This document shows, piece by piece, positions 1-5,230 of a stretch of 5,230 nucleotides of DNA. Below the pieces are notes generated by a model that had not been told where the DNA came from, ran no database searches, and was given only the letters and a program-made list of their open reading frames with translations. Location of the stretch: contig DCTS01000001.1 of assembly GCA_002329645.1 (NCBI GenBank), positions 1-5,230 of the forward strand, given 5' to 3'. Position 1 is the first letter of the stretch. Each line of letters begins with the position of its first letter. Origin of the DNA: Lachnoclostridium sp. UBA1434. GTDB lineage: Bacteria; Bacillota; Clostridia; Lachnospirales; Lachnospiraceae. The position numbers and the translations under genes are program-made.

Positions 1-912
1 TATATGTCCCGAAACACATGAAACAGTTATATGGGAACAGAAGGCTGCAACCTCTCCGTCCGTATGAACGGCTGTTTCATGGCTTGTCGTAATGTCAATA
101 CTGGCACAGTTGAAGGTCTCCACCCCTTTAAAATTCGTATGCTTGCCTAAGAATACCGTGGGAAGCAGCAGTAAAACCTTAAGCTTGCTGAGACCGTGGA
201 CAAGACATACACTTAAAAGGCCGTCACTCGGATCCGCATTGGGAGCCATCATCATTCCGCCGCCCTCATACCTGTGTATCATTGAGGAAATGAACATTAC
301 CCGCTTATAAGAGGTTCTTTTGACCCCATCGGTTATTACGACGGCATCCGTAAGTTTAATTCTGGCCAGCTTTCTTAAAGCTATGAAAATGTATACCAAC
401 TTACCCAGGCCATATTTGTTTAGCTTTCTTTTCAGGCCGCTGGCCTGCACGTCCGCACAAACCTCGGCATCAAAGCCTATGCCGCTGGAGCCGATAAATC
501 TTCTTTGCTCTTTATCAGTATCATGAAAATCTATCACCCCATAATCCAGATACTTGAATTTGACGGGTTTTAAAATATGTGCCAGAGCTTCAGCAGGATC
601 CCTGGGGATATTAAGGTTTCTTGCCAAATCATTACTGGATCCGCAGGGTATATAACCCAGAAGAATATCGTTAGTTTCAGAAAGGCCGTTAAGCACTTCA
701 TTCAGAGTGCCGTCTCCGCCCATTACCACGATGTTCTTAACACCCTTGACATCTGCACATATTTGGCTCGCAAGCTCCGATGCATGTCCTTCATTATTTG
801 AAAAATATGGTGTATAGGATACACCTTCCCTATCCAGAATATCCTTTACTGTCCGCCAGTAACGCTGACCCTTGCCCGAGCTTGAATATGGATTAATTAT
901 GAAATGATACAT
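1..912 (-). CDS. Diacylglycerol kinase family lipid kinase (YegS/DagK/BmrU-like), 3' end off the window
   Basis: This is a lipid kinase of the diacylglycerol kinase catalytic family, expected to phosphorylate diacylglycerol or a related lipid with ATP at the cytoplasmic membrane face. Reading leftwards from the ATG at 912 gives 304 uninterrupted codons with no stop before the edge. The family is usually about 290-310 residues, so only a few codons should be missing. Visible motifs are the N-terminal INPYSSSGKG strand-loop (residues 6-15), the nucleotide-binding GGDGTLNE (65-72), PCGSSNDLAR (89-98, where many relatives have PxGTxNDFAR), GSSGIGFDAEV (141-151), YEGGGMMMAPNADPSDGLL (215-233) and the late DGE (285-287). 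A purine-rich AAGGGAG lies upstream of the start. The out-of-frame ATG at 916 gives only a very short peptide. The gene is divergent from the cotJ operon and has its own promoter. Its exact lipid substrate cannot be told from sequence. Family assignment is firm. Confidence 0.93.
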   Translation of the reverse strand, partial: MYHFIINPYSSSGKGQRYWRTVKDILDREGVSYTPYFSNNEGHASELASQICADVKGVKNIVVMGGDGTLNEVLNGLSETNDILLGYIPCGSSNDLARNLNIPRDPAEALAHILKPVKFKYLDYGVIDFHDTDKEQRRFIGSSGIGFDAEVCADVQASGLKRKLNKYGLGKLVYIFIALRKLARIKLTDAVVITDGVKRTSYKRVMFISSMIHRYEGGGMMMAPNADPSDGLLSVCLVHGLSKLKVLLLLPTVFLGKHTNFKGVETFNCASIDITTSHETAVHTDGEVAAFCSHITVSCVSGHI

Positions 913-986
913 GCATCTGCTCCCTTTTATTTATTATAGGATACATGAAATTGGAACACCAAGGTTTTTATCATATGGTTATTTAA

Positions 987-1015
987 ATATTATAATAATA
1001 CGGGAATGATGTCAA
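987..1015 (-). promoter_or_regulatory. Sigma-A-like promoter of the lipid kinase gene
   Basis: On the minus strand a perfect TTGACA (1015-1010) is followed after 17 bases by TAATAT (992-987), or after 15 bases by TATAAT (994-989). Either reading puts the transcript start about 65-70 bases upstream of the kinase ATG at 912. The -35 match is exact. The choice between the two overlapping -10 boxes is uncertain. Confidence 0.6.
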
Positions 1016-1076
1016 TAATTTGCAGACACTTTTACGTTAATTCTACAAATTTGGCAGGCACTCATTAATCCTTGAC

Positions 1077-1104
1077 TCATAATATATATAGAACAACATA
1101 AGCT
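1077..1104 (+). promoter_or_regulatory. Candidate sigma-E-type sporulation promoter for cotJABC
   Basis: TCATAAT (1077-1083) resembles the sigma-E -35 box (KMATATT, 6 of 7), and CATAAGCT (1097-1104) resembles the -10 box (CATACA-T). The gap is 13 bases, close to the usual 14. The cotJ operon of Bacillus subtilis is known to be sigma-E dependent and active in the mother cell, which makes this placement reasonable. The region is AT-rich, so chance matches are possible. A TTGACT at 1072-1077 overlaps this site but has no good -10 partner. Confidence 0.4.
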
Positions 1105-1130
1105 TAGAAATAAGTTGCTCATTATTTGTG

Positions 1131-1151
1131 AAAGGAGAGGCTGTATTAGTG
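1131..1151 (+). promoter_or_regulatory. Ribosome binding site that sets a GTG start for cotJA
   Basis: AAAGGAGAGG at 1131-1140 is a strong Shine-Dalgarno sequence. It stands 8 bases before the in-frame GTG at 1149. An earlier in-frame GTG at 1128 lies upstream of this site and would not use it. The next in-frame ATG, at 1161, is less well spaced. The GTG at 1149 is therefore the best start. Confidence 0.75.
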
Positions 1152-1445
1152 GACAGACGTATGTATCGCAGTAATATGAGAAGCCCCGGATATGACAGGG
1201 GACCTTCTCCATATAGAGGTGGCAGACCTGTTTGTGACGATGTACCGGACTATAAGCATGATGATGAATGCGACAAAAGGAATAATTGCTTTGATGACGA
1301 TCGAAGCCGTGAATGCTTCCCGATAGGTATGTGTTATGTACCATGGCAAAAATTCAGAGATCTGTATGATAATGAATTTGCGGCACTGGCTAACGGAACG
1401 CTTTTTAAGGAATTGGATTATGATTGGTATGGGAGGGGCTGTTAA
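1149..1445 (+). CDS. cotJA: Spore coat-associated protein CotJA
   Basis: This is the first gene of the cotJ spore-coat operon, a small protein made in the mother cell and placed in the inner layers of the coat together with CotJC (known from Bacillus subtilis). From the GTG at 1149 it is 98 residues. The diagnostic part is the C-terminal half: FPIGMCYVPWQKFRDLYDNE (57-76) followed by NGTLFKELDYDWYG (82-95), which matches the CotJA pattern PIGMAYVPWQ...GTIFPELD. The N-terminal half (1-56) is poorly conserved, low in complexity and rich in Arg, Asp, Tyr and Gly. Six cysteines (29, 41, 47, 56, 62, 98) could support cross-linking in the coat; that role is inference. The stop lies 4 bases before cotJB, so the genes are co-transcribed. 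Regulation by sigma-E is likely from the upstream motif and from the family. Confidence 0.9.
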   Translation: MDRRMYRSNMRSPGYDRGPSPYRGGRPVCDDVPDYKHDDECDKRNNCFDDDRSRECFPIGMCYVPWQKFRDLYDNEFAALANGTLFKELDYDWYGRGC

Positions 1446-1449
1446 GAGT

Positions 1450-1707
1450 ATGGATGGAAGTAACAGGGAAAAATTATGGGCATGCATTACAGCTACAAGC
1501 TTTGTGCTTGACGATCTCAGGCTGTTTCTTGACACCCACCCTGCAGACCAGGAAGCGCTGGATTACTGGAGGAAGGTTGAAAGAGTCAGGAATGAAGCCG
1601 TAGAGGAATATACCAAATGCTTTGGACCTATCAATATGTATGATGTAGATGTAAAAAACAGATGGACCTGGGTCGACGAACCCTGGCCATGGGAAGGCAG
1701 GTGCTAG
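1450..1707 (+). CDS. cotJB: Spore coat protein CotJB
   Basis: This 85-residue protein is the second member of the cotJ operon and belongs to the CotJB coat protein family, whose biochemical role is not established. The family signature is clear: a helical N-terminal segment with VLDDLRLFLDTHPADQEALDYW (19-40), a charged helix, then FGPINMYDVD (58-67) and the tryptophan-rich end RWTWVDEPWPWEGRC (71-85). The ATG at 1450 is preferred because GGGAGGGG at 1431-1438, inside the end of cotJA, stands 11 bases upstream as a ribosome binding site. An in-frame ATG at 1429 would overlap that site and add seven residues. It is separated from cotJA by 4 bases and from cotJC by 3 bases, which indicates translational coupling and a single transcript. 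The gene is intact and normal in length. Confidence 0.92.
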   Translation: MDGSNREKLWACITATSFVLDDLRLFLDTHPADQEALDYWRKVERVRNEAVEEYTKCFGPINMYDVDVKNRWTWVDEPWPWEGRC

Positions 1708-1710
1708 TGT

Positions 1711-1917
1711 ATGTGGAGCTATGAAAAGAGATTACAGTATCCCGTTAAAATATCGCAGTGCAATCCAAGACTGGCACAGGTTATAATGAGCCAGTTCGGC
1801 GGACCTGACGGCGAGCTCGCCGCATCAATGCGCTACCTTTCGCAGCGGTATTCCACAAAGAATAAGATAGTTGCTGCAGTGCTCACCGATATTGGTACCG
1901 AGGAATTGGCTCACTAA
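1711..1917 (+). CDS. cotJC: CotJC manganese-catalase-like spore coat protein, truncated to the first 68 residues
   Basis: CotJC belongs to the manganese catalase family and is normally about 190 residues long, a ferritin-like four-helix bundle with a di-manganese centre. Here only the N-terminal third is present. MWSYEKRLQYPVKISQCNPR (1-20) and FGGPDGELAASMRYLSQRY (29-47) are typical, and DIGTEELAH (60-68) is the first-half metal motif. By comparison with Mn catalases, Glu35, Glu65 and His68 would be metal ligands. The TAA follows His68 directly, where the family continues with LEM and the second half carrying the other Glu and His ligands. No frame near or elsewhere in the window carries that second half. 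AAGGCAGGTG just upstream serves as ribosome binding site, and the start is 3 bases after cotJB. The remaining part shows no stop, frameshift or decay. As it stands the product could not form an active catalase. It is either a fresh truncation or one exon-like part of a gene split by an integrated element. Confidence 0.85.
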   Translation: MWSYEKRLQYPVKISQCNPRLAQVIMSQFGGPDGELAASMRYLSQRYSTKNKIVAAVLTDIGTEELAH

Positions 1918-1931
1918 GGCTATCAGTGCTA
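1908..1931. other. Breakpoint where cotJC homology ends and unrelated DNA begins
   Basis: Recognisable CotJC coding sequence ends at the His codon at 1912-1914. The stop of cotJC (1917) and the stop of the opposing GLUG gene (1931-1929) are only 11 bases apart. No GC-rich hairpin with a T-run lies between them on either strand. The join therefore places an interrupted conserved gene directly against the 3' end of an unrelated gene, as expected for an insertion edge, deletion or translocation junction. The exact crossover base cannot be fixed without an intact relative. Confidence 0.6.
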
Positions 1932-3581
1932 ATCGGCTTTATAACCAAAGGTTTCGGTAAACTTCGGAGTTCCCTTCCCGCTCCATGTTACGTAGTCTTT
2001 CTTGTTCTTCTGTGCATTAATCCAGGCATTCAGGGCATCGGTAATATTACTGTGGCTCTTATTCCCGATTGAGAAGCTTTTTGCAAGCTTTCCGCTGCTT
2101 TTGTTAAAGGAGGACGTTGTATTCGTTCCTTTTTGTAAAGGCGGGAACGGATCAATATCCGATGACCAATAGCAGTAATTAAAGGTCTTTGTATTCTCTC
2201 CCGGTCTTATATTTGCAAATGCTTCTCCGTTTTCCGCTTTCTTGTTTCCCTGCTTTTTGGTTATTGTGCCGCTGTTGTAGAAATTCTTGGCTTCTGTCAG
2301 ACTTCCCCCCACAAGGCCCTGAGCATATACGTCGTAGTATAGTTTTTTCTTGCTGTCATTGGTATATTTTGTGTGGGCATATATCGAACCGGTATTGTAA
2401 GCATTAATTATACTGTCATTTGTATCTCCTCCTACTTTAATTCCGGCGGCAATGCCTACCCTGCCGGAATCGCACTCTATCGAACCTTCGTTACCGACAT
2501 TAGTGTATTTCGTGTTTCGGGAACTTCCTGCAATTCCTCCGGCGTATACTTCCTCATCATCGGGCTTGCCCGTGTTTTCTATGTATATCTTCTTCTTGTT
2601 AATTGCCCTGTCAATACTGCTGTCAAATATCAGTCCCGTTATGCCGCCGGCTGACGCGGAGCTTCTGCCGGTAATCTTTACAGAAACAAAGACATCTCCA
2701 TTATTAAGTACATTATATATCTTATCCCCATTAAGGAATTGGCCGACAATCCCCCCGACAATTGATTGCCCTTCCGCTGTTACGGTAATATTTCCGTTAT
2801 TTGATATATTCATCAGGGTTGTGTTCTTTTGTCCCATACCGGCAATACCTCCGCATAATAAAAATGGGGCGCCGGTCTTATTAACAGTTATGGAAGCATT
2901 ATTCTCTATGTCATGCACTTTTCCTTCGAGCCGGCCCACAACGCCTCCTATATTGATATCCTGCGCTGCATTTACTGTCAGCTTTATTGTCCCTTCAGTA
3001 GTACAATTTATAATAGTACCCCCTGATCTTCCGGCAATCAGTCCAAAGTTCAACCCACCCTTTGTGGCTATCTTTCCGTTTATTGAACTTTTGACAATAA
3101 GATTTTTTACAATTCCTTTGGTGTCTATACTGCTGAACAGTCCCGCATTGTTCCTGCCTGCTATTTTTTTAATGGTTATCCTATGTCCGTTTCCGTCAAA
3201 TACTCCCAGGAAGGGCGCCATATCATGACACATAGGAATCCACTCGGTTGACCCAAGATTAATATCTTTAGTCAGCTTATAATGGCTTTCCCTGTATTTG
3301 CCATATTCTTTTGACAATTCTTCAGCAAGGTCCAGTAAATCCTTTTTACTGGCAATCAAATAGGGCTTCTTTGCCGTTCCCTGCCCTCCGCTAAAGCCCG
3401 GTTCAATCTTCTCTTGCGGTTCATTTACCTCATTATTATCGGGGCTTTCCGCTGCTTTTGCATTATCCTGCTTGTCCGGCAATTCACTTGCATGAGCAAC
3501 AAGATTACTGCCGCATACCAGTATAAGCATAATAAGTCCAAGCTGTACCTGTCTGCATTTACTCCTGAATGTACTTAACAT
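1929..3581 (-). CDS. Secreted GLUG-motif repeat protein
   Basis: This 550-residue protein has a basic N-terminus, a hydrophobic stretch (about 13-29) and a likely signal peptidase site after AHA (29-31), so it should be exported. An acidic, Asn/Glu/Pro-rich linker (32-60) leads to FSGGQGTAKKPYLIASKKDLLDLA (63-86), YKLTKDINLG (101-110), FLGVFDGNGHRI (124-135) and AGLFSSIDTKGIVKNLIV (146-163). This layout is typical of GLUG proteins of Gram-positive bacteria. Repeats then follow, marked by GGVVG (212), GGIAG (244), GGIVG (276), GGITG (312), GGIAG (348), AAGIKVGG (378) and AQGLVGG (419), about 30-40 residues apart. Most are followed by an N-x-G-x-I/V step, suggesting a right-handed beta-helix. 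The C-terminal part (465-550) is not repetitive. No LPXTG, SLH or C-terminal membrane anchor is visible. AAGGA (3596-3592) stands 10 bases before the ATG. Its function is unknown; adhesion or surface binding is common for such folds but unproven here. It lies downstream of the membrane regulator on the same strand. Confidence 0.85.
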   Translation of the reverse strand: MLSTFRSKCRQVQLGLIMLILVCGSNLVAHASELPDKQDNAKAAESPDNNEVNEPQEKIEPGFSGGQGTAKKPYLIASKKDLLDLAEELSKEYGKYRESHYKLTKDINLGSTEWIPMCHDMAPFLGVFDGNGHRITIKKIAGRNNAGLFSSIDTKGIVKNLIVKSSINGKIATKGGLNFGLIAGRSGGTIINCTTEGTIKLTVNAAQDINIGGVVGRLEGKVHDIENNASITVNKTGAPFLLCGGIAGMGQKNTTLMNISNNGNITVTAEGQSIVGGIVGQFLNGDKIYNVLNNGDVFVSVKITGRSSASAGGITGLIFDSSIDRAINKKKIYIENTGKPDDEEVYAGGIAGSSRNTKYTNVGNEGSIECDSGRVGIAAGIKVGGDTNDSIINAYNTGSIYAHTKYTNDSKKKLYYDVYAQGLVGGSLTEAKNFYNSGTITKKQGNKKAENGEAFANIRPGENTKTFNYCYWSSDIDPFPPLQKGTNTTSSFNKSSGKLAKSFSIGNKSHSNITDALNAWINAQKNKKDYVTWSGKGTPKFTETFGYKAD

Positions 3582-3627
3582 GGCATTACCATCCTTATTA
3601 TTTTGTTATATATAAATATATATCGGA

Positions 3628-3658
3628 AACATACCAAAAACCCTGCATCATATATCAA
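3628..3658 (-). promoter_or_regulatory. Possible promoter of the GLUG-repeat gene
   Basis: On the minus strand TTGATA (3658-3653) is followed by TATGTT (3633-3628) preceded by TGG, an extended -10 arrangement. The 19-base spacer is longer than ideal. The leader to the ATG at 3581 would be about 40 bases. The -35 box lies 13 bases downstream of the tandem repeats at 3672-3707, a position suited to activation. The AT-rich context makes this tentative. Confidence 0.35.
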
Positions 3659-3671
3659 GGCAGGATATCAT

Positions 3672-3707
3672 AAACTACCCTAAAAACTACCCCTAAAACT
3701 ACCCCTA
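3672..3707. repeat. Three tandem 12-bp repeats, candidate operator for the LuxR/NarL-type regulator
   Basis: Three contiguous 12-base units occur at 3672-3683, 3684-3695 and 3696-3707. Units two and three are identical (AAACTACCCCTA on plus, TAGGGGTAGTTT on minus). Unit one, AAACTACCCTAA, differs at two positions. Units two and three contain TACCCCT, which fits the NarL heptamer consensus TACYYMT, and unit one has the near match TACCCTA. The array lies 91-126 bases upstream of the GLUG start, between that gene and the gene of a membrane regulator with a NarL/LuxR-type DNA-binding domain. The repeat is certain; its use as an operator is inference. Confidence 0.8.
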
Positions 3708-3767
3708 TATAATCCTATGGTTTATTTTATTTTATGAAATAATATTTATAATATAAGTATAATCACT

Positions 3768-5174
3768 TTAAGAGAGAATGCTATAATTCTTCATAGCATT
3801 ATAGAGGCTTATCAGGTCAGCTCTATTAGAGCAGTTTGTTTTCTTTAGAAGGTTTTTAATATGGAATTTCACAGTGTTTTCCGATATAAACATCATTTGT
3901 GCGATTTCATGATTTGAGTTTCCTTTGATCAGCAGCTCTATTATCTCCTTTTCCCTGGAAGTCAGGCCATATTTTTGAACAAGCCTTAAAAGCTTATCCT
4001 CCCCCGCAGGCTTATTAGAGTCAGCCGATTGATGCGCTTTTTGAATATACACAAAAAACAGCAGCAGTAAAATCGCATATAATACTGAAAATATTATGCT
4101 TAAAAGCAATTTATTGGTTGCAATGACATTGTTGAACAAGGTAGTTGTAGCCTCAACCACACGGGACATCATAAGACCTGCACACGCAAATGCAAGAAGC
4201 TTATTATCTCCCGCAGCTATATCCATAATTGATAACGACCGGAACACGGCTGTAAACCCTAAGAAGAGATAAGTAACAGTTAATAAGACAGAGGCAAATG
4301 CAGGATCTCCTGAAAGGGGTATGGTTACAATAGGGAACAATAAAGAAGAAAAGGTGGCTAAAGCCATGTATTTTCTGCTTCTGACGGATAATAACCCCGC
4401 AAAGGTCAGACTGACAGCATAAAAGGCTCTGCTTAAAGGAAGATTTGCTTTTCCGTTATTAATTTCTGCGAACTGATATGTATTGCCTAAATACATTATG
4501 ATATTTACCAATATTATCATAAGAACAATGAGCAGATAGATACTAATATTCTCCGAAAAATTCCTAATTACATACTTTGATTTGACCTTAGGTCTGTCCT
4601 GTACCGTACAGGTAATACTCTGTGAGAAATATAAAATAAATATACGTATGATGTTTATGAACATATATACAATGATAACGTATTTGCTTTTCAGGAAATT
4701 ATCATTGCCGATGACAGAAATGATATAGGTTCCTATACTGCCAATTGCATATGCCGCGCCGAATGCCAAGCCAAGCATATTTTTAGGGATATGTTTGGTT
4801 AACAATGTAATATTAAAGCCTGAAGACAATCCGATCAAAAAATTATATATGATAGTAAAGGTCAGAATAATAATCACATGCTCAGAATGCAGGGAGATTG
4901 CGGTTATTATCGTTCCGATTGCAATAAATATCGCATATGAAATTCGATTGCCTGCAAGCTTTGGCACTTTCAAAAACAGGAAGATGAAAGTAAGCATACC
5001 TAATGCCTGTGCCAAGTAATTCCACGACATGGCAATCGTTGATGTGACCTTTTCTGCCGGGTAATAATTTAATAGCAGATATGCCTGAGATATATAAACA
5101 GTTCCGCATACGAGAAATTGCAGGGCAAGTATTCCGGTGTAAAGACAGTTATTCTTAAAGCAGGATGATTTCAT
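3768..5174 (-). CDS. Membrane-embedded LuxR-family regulator: MFS-like 12-helix domain fused to a C-terminal GerE/LuxR HTH
   Basis: This 468-residue protein looks like a one-component membrane-bound transcription factor. Residues about 10-380 form roughly twelve hydrophobic segments (for example 13-35, 48-69, 78-94, 100-120, 135-155, 165-184, 211-229, 246-265, 269-287, 294-312, 328-346, 356-377), split by a polar central loop (185-207), the layout of a major-facilitator-like domain. After a short hydrophilic linker (380-398) comes a LuxR/GerE-type DNA-binding domain: YGLTSREKEIIELLIKGNSN (402-421), then HEIAQMMFISENTVKFHIKN (422-441) with the recognition helix, and LLKKTNCSNRADLISLYN (442-459). 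There is no receiver or autoinducer domain, so the membrane part is the likely sensor. AGGCGG (5186-5181) is 6 bases before the ATG, behind a near-consensus promoter. The GLUG gene lies downstream on the same strand with phased repeats in between, so it is the obvious candidate target. The ligand is unknown. The gene is visibly AT-richer than the left half of the window. Confidence 0.85.
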   Translation of the reverse strand: MKSSCFKNNCLYTGILALQFLVCGTVYISQAYLLLNYYPAEKVTSTIAMSWNYLAQALGMLTFIFLFLKVPKLAGNRISYAIFIAIGTIITAISLHSEHVIIILTFTIIYNFLIGLSSGFNITLLTKHIPKNMLGLAFGAAYAIGSIGTYIISVIGNDNFLKSKYVIIVYMFINIIRIFILYFSQSITCTVQDRPKVKSKYVIRNFSENISIYLLIVLMIILVNIIMYLGNTYQFAEINNGKANLPLSRAFYAVSLTFAGLLSVRSRKYMALATFSSLLFPIVTIPLSGDPAFASVLLTVTYLFLGFTAVFRSLSIMDIAAGDNKLLAFACAGLMMSRVVEATTTLFNNVIATNKLLLSIIFSVLYAILLLLFFVYIQKAHQSADSNKPAGEDKLLRLVQKYGLTSREKEIIELLIKGNSNHEIAQMMFISENTVKFHIKNLLKKTNCSNRADLISLYNAMKNYSILS

Positions 5175-5199
5175 ATTTCACCGCCTATTATTTTATTTA

Positions 5200-5227
5200 A
5201 TTATACATTAACACATAAAAAAATCAA
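5200..5227 (-). promoter_or_regulatory. Sigma-A-like promoter of the membrane LuxR-type regulator gene
   Basis: On the minus strand TTGATT (5227-5222) and a perfect TATAAT (5205-5200) are separated by 16 bases. The transcript would start about 20 bases upstream of the ATG at 5174, leaving room for the AGGCGG ribosome binding site. The regulator can therefore be expressed independently of anything beyond the right edge. Confidence 0.6.
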
Positions 5228-5230
5228 CAG

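Noticed and set aside
92..801. Three short plus-strand open frames opposite the lipid kinase
   Set aside because: They lie antisense to a clearly conserved coding sequence, have no ribosome binding sites and no recognisable motifs.
933..961. A second TATAAT on the minus strand (938-933) close to the lipid kinase start
   Set aside because: There is no acceptable -35 box at 16-18 bases upstream, and the transcript would begin only about a dozen bases before the start codon, within the ribosome binding site region.
1012..1535. Two minus-strand open frames (110 and 129 residues) opposite cotJA and cotJB
   Set aside because: They are shadows of the conserved cotJ genes on the other strand, with no family resemblance or translation signal.
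1915..2050. A frameshifted continuation of cotJC past its stop
   Set aside because: None of the plus-strand frames after 1917 shows the expected LEM continuation or second-half Mn-catalase motifs. The DNA is fully accounted for by the 3' end of the GLUG gene.
2452..3228. A 258-residue plus-strand open frame opposite the GLUG gene
   Set aside because: It is antisense to the repeat region, rich in Pro, Ile, Ser and Phe as a mirror of Gly/Asn/Asp-rich repeats, has no ribosome binding site and resembles no protein family. The minus-strand gene explains the region.
3601..3625. Alternating TATATA run near the GLUG start as a regulatory hairpin
   Set aside because: The self-complementarity comes only from simple alternating AT sequence, with no structure beyond what base composition predicts.
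3708..3767. AT-rich stretch after the regulator gene as a terminator or origin
   Set aside because: It has no stable GC stem followed by a T-run on the minus strand and no DnaA-box cluster. It looks like ordinary AT-rich intergenic DNA, so read-through from the regulator into the GLUG gene remains possible.

Overview
The window looks like chromosomal DNA from an endospore-forming Firmicute, most probably a member of the Clostridia. The evidence is a cotJA-cotJB-cotJC spore-coat operon, Bacillota-type promoters and ribosome binding sites, and low to moderate GC content. The right third is visibly more AT-rich than the left. I cannot name a species from the sequence.

Layout. Positions 1-912 (minus) hold nearly all of a diacylglycerol-kinase-family lipid kinase whose 3' end runs off the left edge. 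A divergent intergenic region (913-1148) carries a good sigma-A-like promoter for the kinase and a sigma-E-like promoter candidate for the spore-coat operon. Positions 1149-1917 (plus) hold cotJA, cotJB and only the first 68 codons of cotJC, a manganese-catalase-like coat protein that normally has about 190 residues. cotJC stops right after the conserved EELAH metal-ligand motif. Eleven bases later begins the 3' end of an oppositely oriented gene (1929-3581, minus) for a secreted GLUG-repeat protein. Behind it, on the same strand, is a 468-residue regulator (3768-5174, minus) with about twelve membrane helices fused to a C-terminal LuxR/NarL-type helix-turn-helix. It has its own promoter at the right edge.

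How the parts may work together. The left half is a kinase next to a coat operon made in the mother cell. The right half reads as a possible signalling pair: a membrane-bound transcription factor and a secreted repeat protein. Between them lie three perfectly phased 12-bp tandem repeats containing NarL-like heptamers, a plausible operator for the regulator upstream of the GLUG gene (inference).

The most notable feature is the clean break of cotJC at a conserved catalytic motif. It could be a simple truncation or rearrangement. It could also be the left boundary of an integrated element that splits a sporulation gene, as skin splits sigK in other sporeformers. The window does not contain the rest of cotJC, so it cannot decide between these.
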